From Chryseobacterium sp. 39-10 (GTDB lineage: Bacteria > Bacteroidota > Bacteroidia > Flavobacteriales > Weeksellaceae): DNA of 64,000 nucleotides. A program made the translations under genes and the position numbers. The notes under the pieces are model-generated. The model searched no databases. It was not told the origin of the DNA and saw nothing but the letters and a program-made list of their open reading frames with translations. Shown piece by piece: positions 31,063-42,261 of this stretch. The stretch's first letter is position 1. Every line of letters starts with the position of its first letter. Location of the stretch: contig MKTK01000006.1 in NCBI GenBank assembly GCA_001898255.1, forward strand, positions 89,197 through 153,196, written 5' to 3'.

Positions 31063-31323
31063 CTTCTTGTTTATTTGAATGTGCAAATTTACTTCATTTA
31101 ATCCTTTTATTAAAGTTAACTTTTATCATCTCCTGCAGCGGGTGATTTTCGTCATGCAGCACCGATTAATAGCGTTTTAATCCTTCCTACTAATTTTGAT
31201 TTTTGCTGAATTGAAGCGTTTTCAACTATTAACTTAACTTTAAATTTAACCCAAAAACAATTTTGTATTGAATTTTTATTTAATTTTAGAATCATAAAAT
31301 ATTGATTTTCAAAATCTACGGTG

Positions 31324-32121
31324 ATGAAAAAAGTATTTTCTGATGAAGATTTGGTGAAAAACCTTTCACTTTACTACCTCAATCGGCATCTTAAGAAGAA
31401 GCCGATAGAGAAGTATCATCGACAAATCGATCAATCGGCGTTACACGACCGCGACAAGTACAGGAAAAAATCTGAAATTCTTTTACTCAATTGTTTTCTG
31501 CATCATTTCCCAGATGTTCAGTTTGAAAACCTCATCTGCGAAAGCCCCGACTTTATTGCCAAAATTAATGACAAAAAAATAGGGATCGAGCTCACCGAAG
31601 TCATCAATCATTTGGAAGTAAAAAAAATCGAAAGTCAGCTCAACAAAATATTCCATAACGCCCAGATACTGCTGGAAAATGAAGACACCCCGAAATTTCG
31701 CGGTGTTTATTTTTTGGAATTTCATAATCTTTCCGCAATCGATCTGCTAGAAAAACAGGAAGAAGTGGTACAAAACATTCGCCAATGCATCCAGAAAAAC
31801 AAACCATTTGGATACATCAAAAAAATACGAAAAGCGCCACACCGACGTAACGTTTTCATTACCCATGATTATAATCTCGGACTGTTTGATGGATTATGCT
31901 CCGAGAAAATCATTGAACTGATTGAGAAAAAAAATCAAAAATTTCCTTACTACGATCGTAGTGTTGATGAGTGTTGGCTGATTATTGTTTCGGATATGAA
32001 TTCGCTGGCTTCACGCTTTACCTTCATCCAGAATAAAGAAAACCTGCAACAAATACAGTCTCCATTTCACAGAATTATGCATGTGGAAAACCTTTGTGGC
32101 AGCATGACTCAGATTAAATAA
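31324..32121 (+). CDS. hypothetical protein with PD-(D/E)XK nuclease-like motif
   Basis: FENLICESPDFIAKINDKKIGIELTEVINHLEVKKIE: SPDF...GIELTE spacing resembles restriction-endonuclease-like folds. Track start 31321 is GTG followed directly by ATG. Confidence 0.6.
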   Translation: MKKVFSDEDLVKNLSLYYLNRHLKKKPIEKYHRQIDQSALHDRDKYRKKSEILLLNCFLHHFPDVQFENLICESPDFIAKINDKKIGIELTEVINHLEVKKIESQLNKIFHNAQILLENEDTPKFRGVYFLEFHNLSAIDLLEKQEEVVQNIRQCIQKNKPFGYIKKIRKAPHRRNVFITHDYNLGLFDGLCSEKIIELIEKKNQKFPYYDRSVDECWLIIVSDMNSLASRFTFIQNKENLQQIQSPFHRIMHVENLCGSMTQIK

Positions 32122-32205
32122 TAACTAATAATTGTTTTTGTATTGTATAGCTCTTGTTGAAGATTTCTTATTTCACTACATTTGATTACGCTAAATGTAA
32201 TGATC

Positions 32206-32796
32206 ATGAAAGAACTTTTTATCAAGAGATTTCTTTACTACAAGGAACTTGGCGACAAGTCATTTGCACAGCTTTCCGATGAACAAATGTTTTGGCAATA
32301 CAACGAAGAAAGTAATTCCATCGCAGTCATTGTAAAACATATAGGCGGAAACATGCTTTCCCGCTGGACCAATTTTTGGAAAGAAGACGGCGAAAAACCT
32401 TGGCGAAATCGTGATATGGAGTTTGTTAACACGTTTAAAAACAAAACAGAAATTCTGGATTATTGGGAAAAAGGTTGGGCTTGCCTTTTCGAGGCACTAA
32501 ACGAAATTACACCCGAAAACATTAACTATACTATCTTCATCCGCCACGAACCCCATTCAGTATTGGATGCCTTGCTGAGACAACTGGCGCATTATCCTTA
32601 CCACATTGGCCAAATTATTTACATCGCTAAAATGCTAAAAAACGACGACTGGAAAACACTTTCCATTGCCCGCAATGCATCCGATGCCTATACGATTGAA
32701 ATGCTGCGTCTACAGCATCCTGATGAAATTTCCGAAAATTCGTCACCCGTTTGTTTTGCCAACAGTCCCGAGATCCGTAAAGATTTCAAAATCTGA
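32206..32796 (+). CDS. DinB-like / DUF1572 family protein
   Basis: MKELFIKRFLYYKELGDKSFAQLSDEQMFWQYNEESNSIAVIVKHIGGNMLSRWTNFWKEDGEKPWRNRD...HYPYHIGQIIYIAKML. Confidence 0.88.
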   Translation: MKELFIKRFLYYKELGDKSFAQLSDEQMFWQYNEESNSIAVIVKHIGGNMLSRWTNFWKEDGEKPWRNRDMEFVNTFKNKTEILDYWEKGWACLFEALNEITPENINYTIFIRHEPHSVLDALLRQLAHYPYHIGQIIYIAKMLKNDDWKTLSIARNASDAYTIEMLRLQHPDEISENSSPVCFANSPEIRKDFKI

Positions 32797-32891
32797 ATTT
32801 TCTGATAAAAATCAACGCTGATATTTATCAATATATTCCTGAAACGTCTTAGGAGCGTAGTGAGTAATTTTACTACACCAAATTTTAGGAT

Positions 32892-33473
32892 ATGAAAAAT
32901 CTTGCTGGCTTTCAGAATCTTGATAAAGTTTTACAAGATTTAAAAACAAAAAAAAGACTTCGTTTTGATGAGATTTGTGAACTGCTATTCACCTTTGATT
33001 TTGCGGAACTGAATCGGGTTTTTCCACTTTCCACCATCGAAGTGAAGGATGAAGAGTATGTGCGAATCCCCATCTACAACGATGAATTTGTCGCGTTGCT
33101 GATGGTTTGGGGAAAAGATAACTGCACAGCCATTCACGACCACGAAAATTATGACGGAAGAATTAAAGTATTGAAAGGAAGCCTAACCGAAGTGAGCTAC
33201 CGTGAAAATTCAAACTTTATCGAGTACGATTCTCGCGCATTTGCCACAGAAGGTGATATTTTTCCCGAAGATTTGGGCGGTATTCACTCCATGATTAACA
33301 CCCACGATGGCATTTCGGTAACCATGCATATCTACAGAACCAACAAAATAAATCTGGAAGGCGTGCGTCTTTTCGATACTGAAAATCGCAAAATCGCCTG
33401 GCTTTCAGATCAAGCTACCTCCTGCTCGTGGAATTTGCCAGCAGAAGCGTATCAAAAAATAGAGCAGATTTAA
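32892..33473 (+). CDS. cysteine dioxygenase family protein
   Basis: Cupin motif LLMVWGKDNCTAIHDHENYDGRIKVLKGSLTEV, later GGIHSMINTHDGISVTMHIY. Confidence 0.87.
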   Translation: MKNLAGFQNLDKVLQDLKTKKRLRFDEICELLFTFDFAELNRVFPLSTIEVKDEEYVRIPIYNDEFVALLMVWGKDNCTAIHDHENYDGRIKVLKGSLTEVSYRENSNFIEYDSRAFATEGDIFPEDLGGIHSMINTHDGISVTMHIYRTNKINLEGVRLFDTENRKIAWLSDQATSCSWNLPAEAYQKIEQI

Positions 33474-33591
33474 AGTAGTTTCTTCATATCAAATTCAATT
33501 TAAATTTGCACAGACCACAATGCCCCCGTTGTGGTCTTTTTGTGAACTGTTATTAAAAAGTAAAAAAGCTGTAACTTTGCAGCAGATATTT

Positions 33592-34941
33592 ATGAATACT
33601 TTACCCCACAAAACCGCTGCTTTTCATACGTTAGGCTGCAAATTAAATTTTGCGGAAACCTCTACCATTGCCCGACAACTTACCGCTGCCGGATACGAAA
33701 AAGTGAGCTTCGACGAGCGCGCAGATGCTTACATCATCAATACCTGCTCGGTAACCGACAATGCCGATAAAGAATGTAAACTCCACGTGAAACGCGCCAT
33801 GAAAGCCAATCCTGATGGTTTGGTAATCATCGTGGGATGTTATGCACAACTGAAACCAGAGGAAATTTCGCGAATTGAAGGTGTTGATATGGTGTTGGGC
33901 GCCAAAGAAAAATTCAACATCCTGAGTTATTTGGATGACTTGCAAAAATCTTCTGAGGAAGGCATTGTTCATTCCTGCGAAATTAATGAAACAGATTTCT
34001 TTATCGGCAGCTACTCCATCGGCGACAGAACCCGTGCTTTCCTAAAAGTTCAGGATGGTTGCGACTATAAGTGTACCTACTGCACCATTCCACTGGCAAG
34101 AGGAATTTCACGTTCAGATACCATTGAAAACGTAGTAAAAAATGCGTCGGAAATTGCCGAAAAAGGAATAAAAGAAATTGTATTAACAGGCGTGAACATT
34201 GGCGATTACGGTAAAGGTGAATTTGGCAATAAAAAGCATGAACACACTTTTTTGGACTTAATTTCGGAACTTGATGCAGTGAACGGCATTGAGCGAATCC
34301 GCATTTCATCCATTGAGCCCAACTTGCTGAAAGATGAAAGCATCGAGCTGGTTTCAAAATCTCGCAGCTTTGTGCCCCATTTCCATATTCCGCTGCAAAG
34401 TGGTAGCGATGAAATGCTGAAGAAAATGAAACGCAGGTACCTCACTCCACTTTATACCAACAGAATTTCAAAAATACGCGAAGTAATGCCCAATGCATGC
34501 ATCGGTGTCGATGTGATTGTAGGATTTCCAGGTGAAACGGAAGAAGAGTTTATGAAGACCTACCATTTCCTGAACGAACTGCCGATTTCTTATTTGCATG
34601 TTTTTACCTATTCGGAGCGTGAAAATACCGAAGCAGCTACCATGGAAGGTGTAGTTCCTGTTGCGGAAAGAAAGAAAAGAAACAAGATGCTGCGAATTCT
34701 ATCAGAGAAAAAGAAGATGGCATTCTACCAAACCCAGTTGGGGAAAACACTGCCGGTTTTATGGGAACATGAAAATAAAAATGGCTCTATGTACGGCTTT
34801 ACAGAAAATTATGTTCGCGTTCAGAAACCATTTGATGAACAGTGGATCAATGAAGTAGAGATACTTCAGCTTGACAAAATTCAAAGCGACGGCACTGTTT
34901 CAGTAATGCCTGCTTTTGATCTATTTTTAGCTAAAGTATAA
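33592..34941 (+). CDS. mtaB: tRNA t6A37 methylthiotransferase MtaB
   Basis: TLGCKLNFAETS, NTCSVTDNAD, radical-SAM DGCDYKCTYCTIPLARG, IGVDVIVGFPGETEEEF. ATG at 33592 preferred. Confidence 0.95.
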   Translation: MNTLPHKTAAFHTLGCKLNFAETSTIARQLTAAGYEKVSFDERADAYIINTCSVTDNADKECKLHVKRAMKANPDGLVIIVGCYAQLKPEEISRIEGVDMVLGAKEKFNILSYLDDLQKSSEEGIVHSCEINETDFFIGSYSIGDRTRAFLKVQDGCDYKCTYCTIPLARGISRSDTIENVVKNASEIAEKGIKEIVLTGVNIGDYGKGEFGNKKHEHTFLDLISELDAVNGIERIRISSIEPNLLKDESIELVSKSRSFVPHFHIPLQSGSDEMLKKMKRRYLTPLYTNRISKIREVMPNACIGVDVIVGFPGETEEEFMKTYHFLNELPISYLHVFTYSERENTEAATMEGVVPVAERKKRNKMLRILSEKKKMAFYQTQLGKTLPVLWEHENKNGSMYGFTENYVRVQKPFDEQWINEVEILQLDKIQSDGTVSVMPAFDLFLAKV

Positions 34942-34965
34942 AAAAGTAAAAACTGCTCAGCACAT

Positions 34966-35358
34966 TTAATTGCTCAAAACTTCTGCCACTAAATTAAATG
35001 TTGGAATTTCTATCTGTAAATCCTGATTACTGAGTAAGTTTTTGCAGTAATAATAACCGCGCATACTGCCCACTCCGGACCGTAAAATTACATTGGAGAA
35101 ATAGCTAAAGCGCTCTCCCGGCTCAATCTCAGGAGTAAGACCGATGACGCCTTCCCCTTCAACTTCGCTAAAACCAAATCCCACGTCGTAGATGAGCCAC
35201 TTTCTTCTCTGTAGTTTTATAGGGACTTCGCTTAGGTTCTCAATGGTAACATGATAACGAAAAGTGAAACGATTTTCTGAAGGAAAACTATTTTTCGCAT
35301 CATACTCTGGTACAACGGAAACCTTAATATCGAAAGTGGAAGTAGAGAACATGTTCAT
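34966..35358 (-). CDS. apaG: ApaG protein
   Basis: FRYHVTIENLSEVPIKLQRRKWLIYD...VEGEGVIGLTPEIEPGERFSYFSNVILRSGVGSMRGYY. Confidence 0.95.
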   Translation of the reverse strand: MNMFSTSTFDIKVSVVPEYDAKNSFPSENRFTFRYHVTIENLSEVPIKLQRRKWLIYDVGFGFSEVEGEGVIGLTPEIEPGERFSYFSNVILRSGVGSMRGYYYCKNLLSNQDLQIEIPTFNLVAEVLSN

Positions 35359-35436
35359 AGGTTTGCTATTATTTAAGCAAAAATCCCGCCTTTTTGAGAC
35401 GAGATTTGCATTATTTTTTGATCACTTTATAATGAA

Positions 35437-36690
35437 TTAAAGTTCCAGTGCTTTTCTTTCGTCGCCTCCCATTAACACTTCAACAGGGTTATCGATTGCT
35501 TCTTTTACTGCCACCAAGAATCCAACTGATTCTCTGCCGTCAATAATCCTGTGGTCATAAGACATCGCCAAATACATCATCGGGCGAATCACTACTTGAC
35601 CATCAACTGCAACAGGTCTCTGAATGATGTTGTGCATCCCCAAAATAGCAGATTGTGGCGGATTGATAATTGGCGTAGAAAGCATGGATCCGAAAACACC
35701 TCCATTGGTAATGGTAAAAGTGCCACCAGTCATTTCATCTACTGATATTTTTCCATCCCTAACTTTTTCTGCCAATTCTTTAATGTTCGATTCAACACCT
35801 CGGAAAGACATGGTTTCTGCATTTCGGAGAACCGGAACCATTAATCCTTTCGGGCCAGATACCGCAATTGAAATATCGCAAAATTCGTAGTTAATTTTAA
35901 AATCTCCGTCGATCGATGCATTCACATCCGGATACATTTGTAATGCTCTGGTTACTGCTTTGGTGAAAAATGACATAAATCCTAATCCTATCCCATGTTT
36001 AGCGGCAAATTCGTCTTTATACTGCTTTCTTAATCTAAAGATTTCGGACATATCCACCTCATTGAAAGTAGTAAGCATCGCAGTTTCATTTTTCACAGAA
36101 ACCAAACGAGCTGCTAATTTTCTTCTTAACACAGATAATTTTGTAGTGGATGAAGCTCTTGAACCTGATGTAGAAGATACAGCGCCCATCGCAGGAACAG
36201 AAGCAGTTTCTGCATCTTGCTTGGTTACTCTACCCTCTTTTCCAGATCCAGCAACCTGCGAAGCATCAATTCCCTTTTCATCAAGGATTTTTCTGGCAGC
36301 AGGTGATGGTGTGCCGGCAGCATAGGAAGTGGGTTTTTCCACTTTTTTCTCTTCCACGATGGCTGGTTTTTCAACCACTTTTTGCTCGGCTTTTGGGGCT
36401 TCCGCATTTTCAGCTTTGGGTGTCGGCTCGGTACCTTCGGTTGGTTTAGCAGCATCTAAATCAATAAGACAAACCACCTGCCCAACTTGCACTACTTCTC
36501 CCTCTTCGGCTTTTAGCGTAATAACACCGCTTTGTTCTGCAGGAAGTTCAAGGGTGGCTTTATCGGAATCCACTTCCGCAATCGGCTGGTCTTTTTCTAC
36601 ATAATCGCCGTCTTTCACCAACCATGATGCGATTTCAACTTCTGTGATGGATTCTCCCGGTGAGGGGACTTTCATTTCTAATATTGACAT
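35437..36690 (-). CDS. sucB: 2-oxoglutarate dehydrogenase E2 (dihydrolipoyl succinyltransferase)
   Basis: Lipoyl domain ([16 protein letters not shown]), peripheral-subunit-binding domain, catalytic [18 protein letters not shown]. Confidence 0.97.
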   Translation of the reverse strand: MSILEMKVPSPGESITEVEIASWLVKDGDYVEKDQPIAEVDSDKATLELPAEQSGVITLKAEEGEVVQVGQVVCLIDLDAAKPTEGTEPTPKAENAEAPKAEQKVVEKPAIVEEKKVEKPTSYAAGTPSPAARKILDEKGIDASQVAGSGKEGRVTKQDAETASVPAMGAVSSTSGSRASSTTKLSVLRRKLAARLVSVKNETAMLTTFNEVDMSEIFRLRKQYKDEFAAKHGIGLGFMSFFTKAVTRALQMYPDVNASIDGDFKINYEFCDISIAVSGPKGLMVPVLRNAETMSFRGVESNIKELAEKVRDGKISVDEMTGGTFTITNGGVFGSMLSTPIINPPQSAILGMHNIIQRPVAVDGQVVIRPMMYLAMSYDHRIIDGRESVGFLVAVKEAIDNPVEVLMGGDERKALEL

Positions 36691-36718
36691 CGTAGATATA
36701 TTTTTTTATGATTTAAAA

Positions 36719-39526
36719 TTAAGCAGTTACAGGTCTTTTTGTGGGTTCATCTTCGCGATCGAAAACCTTATTGATAATCGCATTCTGATTCTTCTCGAAC
36801 ATTTTATGACTTCCCGGTGCAGGCGTACCGCTGGGAACCGGCGCAACGACCTGGATATTAGTTTCTCTAAAATTCCTCAAAATGAACGACCATGCCCCCA
36901 TATTTTCAGGTTCTTCCTGTACCCAAAGCAACTGTTTACGGTTACTGTATTTAGCAAGAATTTTCTCAATATCATTCATTTGAAGGGGATAAAGCTGTTC
37001 AAAGCGCACTAATGCAATATGATCGCAACCCAATTCTTCTTTCTTCGCCAGCAATTCGTAATAAATCTTGCCGGAACACCAAATCAGTTTTTCAACCTTT
37101 TCAGCATTTGCAGCCGCATCGTCAATGATGGGTTGAAAATGTCCATCGGCAAAATCTTCAAGCGGCGATACCACTTTCGGATGACGAAGCAGCGATTTGG
37201 GCGACATTACCACTAATGGTTTTCTAAACGGCCATTTCATTTGGCGTCGCAATAAATGGAAGTAGTTCGCCGGAGTTGTTGCATTGGCCACGGTCATATT
37301 TTCGTTGGCACAAAGCGTTAAAAATCTTTCCAAACGGGCAGACGAGTGCTCAGCACCTTGCCCTTCAAAACCGTGTGGAAGAAGCATTACCAAACCATTT
37401 TGAATTTTCCACTTCTCTTCAGCAGCGACCAGATACTGGTCAACGATAATCTGTGCCCCATTAACGAAATCACCAAATTGTGCCTCCCAAATGGTTAAAG
37501 TATTAGGTGAAGCCATGGCATAACCATAGTCGAAACCAAGCACTCCATACTCGGACAAATGCGAATTATATATATCGAACCGACTTTCTGAAATGTGTTT
37601 AAGCGGAACAAATTCCTCTTCAGTATCTTCCGTTTTTACTACGGCGTGGCGATGCGAGAAAGTTCCTCGTTCCACATCCTCACCAGAAATTCTTACGTTA
37701 TTACCTTCGTTCAGCAAAGTGGCATAAGCCAACCACTCACCCAGCGCCCAATCTAAAGCATTGGATTCTATGGCTTTTAATCTTGCCTCAAAAAGACGCG
37801 TAATCTTGTTGATGAATTTTTTGTCTTGCGGTAAGGTGGACATTTTAATTGCCAAATTCTTCAATCCTGTCAAATCAAACCCTGTATTTACCGCTGCAAG
37901 CATTCCTCCTTTGGATCCTATCGGATAGTTTACCCAATCATCCGACATGAAAACATCCATTGTGTTTTTCTCAATTCCTTTAGATGCATCAAAATCAGCA
38001 TCTAGCAAACTTTTGAATCGGGTTTCCATTTCCTTAAGTGTTTCATCAGAAACCACGCCTTCTTTAATGAGTTCGGATTTATAAATTTCTCGAGGATTAG
38101 GATGTTTTGAAATTACCTTGTATAAATTGGGTTGGGTAAATCTTGGCTCGTCGCCTTCGTTGTGACCATATTTTCTGTAACCCAGCAAATCAATGTACAC
38201 ATCTTTGCCAAATTGGGCACGGAAATCTGCTGCAAAACGAATGGCATGCACCACCGCTTCCACATCATCAGCATTAACATGCATCACAGGCGACTCTGTA
38301 ACTTTGGCAATATCCGTGCAGTAGGTAGACGAGCGCGCATCCAAATAATTGGTGGTAAAAGACACCTGATTGTTCACCACGATATGCACTGTACCCCCGG
38401 TTTTATAGCCGTCCAGCGTCATCATTTGTGCCACTTCGTACACTATTCCCTGACCCGCTACTGCACCGTCACCATGAATAACGATGGGCAATACTTTTTT
38501 ATAATCTTTATATTTGTTATCTACCTTCGCACGACAAATGCCTTCTACCAACGCAGCAACTGTTTCAAGATGCGAAGGGTTTGGCGTCAGGTTAATAGCA
38601 ACCTGTTCTCCGTTCTCTGTCGTAATTATTTTTGATGATCCAAGGTGGTATTTCACATCGCCCGAAAAAACATCTTCTTCGAATTCTTTCCCCTCAAACT
38701 CAGAAAAAATTTGTTTGTAGGATTTACCGAAAATATTAGTCAGTACATTCAAACGTCCTCTATGCGCCATTCCTAAAACAACTTCGTCAACACCAAGTTG
38801 TGATGATCTGGTGATCAGTTGATCCAATGCAGGAATCAGCGACTCGTTTCCTTCCAGTGAGAATCTCTTTTGGCCCACGAATTTTGTATGAAGATAATTT
38901 TCGAATGCCACCGCCTGGTTCAGTTTCTCCAGAATTTCGGTTTTTTCGGAAGCGCTTAGTATCGATCGGTTCTCATTCTGCTGTAGCCATTTGCGAATGT
39001 ATAATTTCTCCTGAATGTTATTGATGTGCATGTACTCGGTACCAATGGATTCGCAATAAATCTTCTCCAAACGGTTTACAATAGCTTGTAAAGTTGCTGC
39101 AGCAGGCATTCCGATTTCAGTGGCGGAGTTGAATTTTTGATTCAAATCTTGTGTTGACAGCCCGAAATTTTCAATCGCTAAAGTTGGTTCATAGTGTCTT
39201 CTGCTGCGCACCGGATTGGTTTTAGTAAACAAATGACCGCGATGTCTGTATGCCTGAATCAGGTTCAACACCATAAATTCTTTCTGAATATCGTTCGATA
39301 TTTGGCCTGATGCCGCTTGTTGGTTAGCATACTGAACGGCGTTTTGCGGGGCTGCAACAGCATTTGTTTCCCCATTTTCACCAGCATAGTTCTCCAATGC
39401 AAAATCAAATCCCTGGAAAAATGCTTTCCAGGAAGGCTCTAAAGAATCGGGATATTTTTGGTATTGTTGATATAAATCCTCTATCAGCTGTGCGTGAGCA
39501 GCATTTAGAAATGAAAATCTGTCCAT
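36719..39526 (-). CDS. sucA: 2-oxoglutarate dehydrogenase E1
   Basis: 935 aa; MAHRGRLNVLTNIFGKSYKQIFSEFEG, HGDGAVAGQGIVYEVAQM, GYRKYGHNEGDEPRFTQP. Confidence 0.98.
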   Translation of the reverse strand: MDRFSFLNAAHAQLIEDLYQQYQKYPDSLEPSWKAFFQGFDFALENYAGENGETNAVAAPQNAVQYANQQAASGQISNDIQKEFMVLNLIQAYRHRGHLFTKTNPVRSRRHYEPTLAIENFGLSTQDLNQKFNSATEIGMPAAATLQAIVNRLEKIYCESIGTEYMHINNIQEKLYIRKWLQQNENRSILSASEKTEILEKLNQAVAFENYLHTKFVGQKRFSLEGNESLIPALDQLITRSSQLGVDEVVLGMAHRGRLNVLTNIFGKSYKQIFSEFEGKEFEEDVFSGDVKYHLGSSKIITTENGEQVAINLTPNPSHLETVAALVEGICRAKVDNKYKDYKKVLPIVIHGDGAVAGQGIVYEVAQMMTLDGYKTGGTVHIVVNNQVSFTTNYLDARSSTYCTDIAKVTESPVMHVNADDVEAVVHAIRFAADFRAQFGKDVYIDLLGYRKYGHNEGDEPRFTQPNLYKVISKHPNPREIYKSELIKEGVVSDETLKEMETRFKSLLDADFDASKGIEKNTMDVFMSDDWVNYPIGSKGGMLAAVNTGFDLTGLKNLAIKMSTLPQDKKFINKITRLFEARLKAIESNALDWALGEWLAYATLLNEGNNVRISGEDVERGTFSHRHAVVKTEDTEEEFVPLKHISESRFDIYNSHLSEYGVLGFDYGYAMASPNTLTIWEAQFGDFVNGAQIIVDQYLVAAEEKWKIQNGLVMLLPHGFEGQGAEHSSARLERFLTLCANENMTVANATTPANYFHLLRRQMKWPFRKPLVVMSPKSLLRHPKVVSPLEDFADGHFQPIIDDAAANAEKVEKLIWCSGKIYYELLAKKEELGCDHIALVRFEQLYPLQMNDIEKILAKYSNRKQLLWVQEEPENMGAWSFILRNFRETNIQVVAPVPSGTPAPGSHKMFEKNQNAIINKVFDREDEPTKRPVTA

Positions 39527-39625
39527 TACTTAAGCGTTAACTATTTATTTTTTAATAAAAGACAAATCTAACAAAAAAAAGCGAAGTACTCAAGTGGAAA
39601 ACCCTATAATGATTATGAATACGAG

Positions 39626-40663
39626 TTATCGAAAAACGGGAATTGAAAGCTTCATAACGGTTTCATTTTCTGTATCTGGCTGTTCTAAAAATCGCTGCTG
39701 CAAATCTCCCGTTCTCATCGTATCTTTTTTTGCTTTCTGAAGCAGCTGCTGTATCGCTTTTACACGACCTGCATAATTGCCCCGGTAATAGATGACATAA
39801 TTCTTTGATGCATTTAAAGTTCTGAAACTAAATGCATTATCTGAAACACCTACTTTTTTCGGTAATGGAACACCATAGAAGTAGGAAACTTCTTTGTCTT
39901 TGAAATGATCAGCATCCGTAATTAAAACGGGCTCGCCAAACTCGTCTTCCCGTTTCCCCATGTCCATTTTTACAAAATTGAGAACTTTGTTGTGGCTCAT
40001 CACGATGTTTTTGAAAAGAGCATCTTTGGCATTTTTAGTGGTAACATTGATCCCCAAAAGCAGCTGGCTGTCTTGGTTTTCCACCATTAAACTATCAAAT
40101 TTCAGATTTTGGCGCTGCGTCTCACGATCTACTTTATTACCTAAAAGCTGATACAGATTTTTCATGCTTTTATCGATGTTATCGGCAATGTAATCTTCGG
40201 TCAGCAGATTTACCGAACGCTTAAGCAACGACTGTTTTGGCGTGTGGATATACCAAATGATTCTCGTATGGTCGTTTTGTGGTTTAAATTTTACATCAAT
40301 CAGGTAAGGCGTACTGTTTTTCCCCTGAAACAACTGGTAACGAATCGTTTTTAATGGATTTTCGTAGCGAATAAAAAAATCCCCAAAACGACTCGACTCA
40401 TTTTTGTCCTGATAAGAAAGTGCACTTCCTTTTCCTTCGTATGGTGAAAAATATTGAAACGAAAGATCTGCATTATCGCTAAAAAAAGAATTCCACCGGG
40501 TAAAATTCTGCAAATTGGCAAACTGTGGAAAAACCTTTTCTACGGGATAACGAATTTCCTTTTCCACCGTAAAAGTTTTGCTTTCATCCACAAAAGTCAT
40601 TGAAACGGCGTAAACACCCAGCAGAACAAGCAGGATAAATATCCCAAGTTTAATCCAACGCAT
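39626..40663 (-). CDS. SRPBCC (polyketide cyclase)-like membrane-anchored protein with C-terminal GyrI-like region
   Basis: N-terminal TM helix, TFTVEKEIRYPVEKVFPQFANLQNFTRWNSFF typical of SRPBCC proteins; ATG at 40663 preferred. Confidence 0.7.
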   Translation of the reverse strand: MRWIKLGIFILLVLLGVYAVSMTFVDESKTFTVEKEIRYPVEKVFPQFANLQNFTRWNSFFSDNADLSFQYFSPYEGKGSALSYQDKNESSRFGDFFIRYENPLKTIRYQLFQGKNSTPYLIDVKFKPQNDHTRIIWYIHTPKQSLLKRSVNLLTEDYIADNIDKSMKNLYQLLGNKVDRETQRQNLKFDSLMVENQDSQLLLGINVTTKNAKDALFKNIVMSHNKVLNFVKMDMGKREDEFGEPVLITDADHFKDKEVSYFYGVPLPKKVGVSDNAFSFRTLNASKNYVIYYRGNYAGRVKAIQQLLQKAKKDTMRTGDLQQRFLEQPDTENETVMKLSIPVFR

Positions 40664-40690
40664 GCGCAAAAATACACAAAACCCATCAAA

Positions 40691-40722
40691 AAAATACGGT
40701 GAAGAAAATCTCACCGTATTTT
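40691..40722 (-). terminator. terminator after glgC
   Basis: AAAATACGGTGA-agaaaatc-TCACCGTATTTT, 12-bp perfect stem. Confidence 0.85.
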
Positions 40723-40732
40723 TTGTTCATTT

Positions 40733-42001
40733 TTATGGAATAATGGTTCCGGGTTGAATGACTGCATTTTTCTTCACTACCACAATTCCGTCTTTAATGG
40801 AATAGGTTGGATGATCGCTATCCGGAAGGTGCTTGCCCCCAATAATTCTCACGTTATCCCCAATTTGACAATTTTTATCGAGGATGGTTTTTTCGATGTA
40901 GCAGTATTTGCCAACACCAAGGTTAGGTTTCCCCTGCTGATCATTGGCTACGATTTCGGTGGTATCCTGGTAATAATCCGCACCCATCATGTACGCGCTC
41001 ATTAGCGTACTTCCACGATCTATCCGACTTCTGTTTCCCACAATGGAGTTCTCAATTTTATCAGCCATCACAATACAGCCATCTCCAAAAATGGCCTTGC
41101 TGACGTAGGAACCCAAAATTTTTGATGGTGGCAGCATCCTCGCTCTGGTATAAATAGGCGCTTTACTGAACAGGTTGAACTTAGGAAAATCTGTCGTGAG
41201 ATCAATATTGGCGTCGAAAAATGAATCAATAGTCCCTATATCCGTCCAATAACCATCGTATTGAAAGCTTAGTGTTTTGTACTTACCAATAGAGTTCGGT
41301 ATCAGTTCGCCACCGAAATCATCACCCGGATCTTCGGCAAAAAGCTTTTTAAGGACATTTCTACTGAACACATAAATCCCCATGGAAGCGAGATATTCTT
41401 TACCTTCACTTTTACTTTTTTCAGAAACTTCCGATTTCCAGTCTGCCAGCAAATCGGAAGACGGTTTTTCGATAAAAGAAGTAATATTGCCATCTTCATC
41501 CGACTTCAAAATTCCGAAACCGGGTGCATCTTTGGCATTCACAGGAATGGTTGCAATGGTAATATCGCCGCCGTTTTGATTATGAAAATCAATCATCTCA
41601 CGAAAATCCATCTGGTACAACTGGTCTCCAGAGAGAATAAGAATGTAATCGTAATCGTACTTATCGAGATGTTTCATCGATTGCCGCACTGCATCTGCGG
41701 TTCCTTGGTACCATTTATCATTCTCCACATTCTGCTCAGCAGCAAGAATATCCACAAATCCCCTACTGAAAATATCGAAGTGGTAAGAATTTTTGATGTG
41801 CGAATTGAGCGAAGCCGAGTTAAACTGCGTTAATACCAAAATCCTGTTGTAGCCCGAATTGAGGCAATTGGAGATTGGAATATCCACTAAACGGTATTTC
41901 CCGGCGATGGGAACTGCTGGCTTTGAGCGGGAATATGTGAGGGGAAAAAGGCGTGTTCCCCTTCCACCGCCCAGTACGATTGAAATTACACTTGGTTTCA
42001 T
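40733..42001 (-). CDS. glgC: glucose-1-phosphate adenylyltransferase
   Basis: VLGGGRGTRLFPLTYSRSKPAVPIAGKYRLVDIPISNCLNSG, ILSGDQLYQMD, SFQYDGYWTDIGTIDSFFDANIDLT. Confidence 0.97.
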   Translation of the reverse strand: MKPSVISIVLGGGRGTRLFPLTYSRSKPAVPIAGKYRLVDIPISNCLNSGYNRILVLTQFNSASLNSHIKNSYHFDIFSRGFVDILAAEQNVENDKWYQGTADAVRQSMKHLDKYDYDYILILSGDQLYQMDFREMIDFHNQNGGDITIATIPVNAKDAPGFGILKSDEDGNITSFIEKPSSDLLADWKSEVSEKSKSEGKEYLASMGIYVFSRNVLKKLFAEDPGDDFGGELIPNSIGKYKTLSFQYDGYWTDIGTIDSFFDANIDLTTDFPKFNLFSKAPIYTRARMLPPSKILGSYVSKAIFGDGCIVMADKIENSIVGNRSRIDRGSTLMSAYMMGADYYQDTTEIVANDQQGKPNLGVGKYCYIEKTILDKNCQIGDNVRIIGGKHLPDSDHPTYSIKDGIVVVKKNAVIQPGTIIP

Positions 42002-42261
42002 TATGTTGAAAGGATTTAAAAGAAATGTTTCTATGTCTTACAATATTACCAATTTTATTAATGCCATCAAAATAATATTGAATGACAAAAGTTGGCTATT
42101 GCTAATTTAATGTAATTTTAATATGAATCCCTAAACTTTTCTGTAAAAACTTTGCGACTTTCTTCGCAAATCGTGATTAGCCGTCTGTTTTATCAATCAT
42201 CTAGACGGTGAATTTTCAATAATTCCATTACCTTTGCCCATGTAAAAATCAAACTTGAAAG

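Noticed and set aside
29404-42001. glgP and glgC considered as a glycogen operon
   Set aside because: They are about 10 kb apart with unrelated genes between, and no glgA or glgB is visible in this window.
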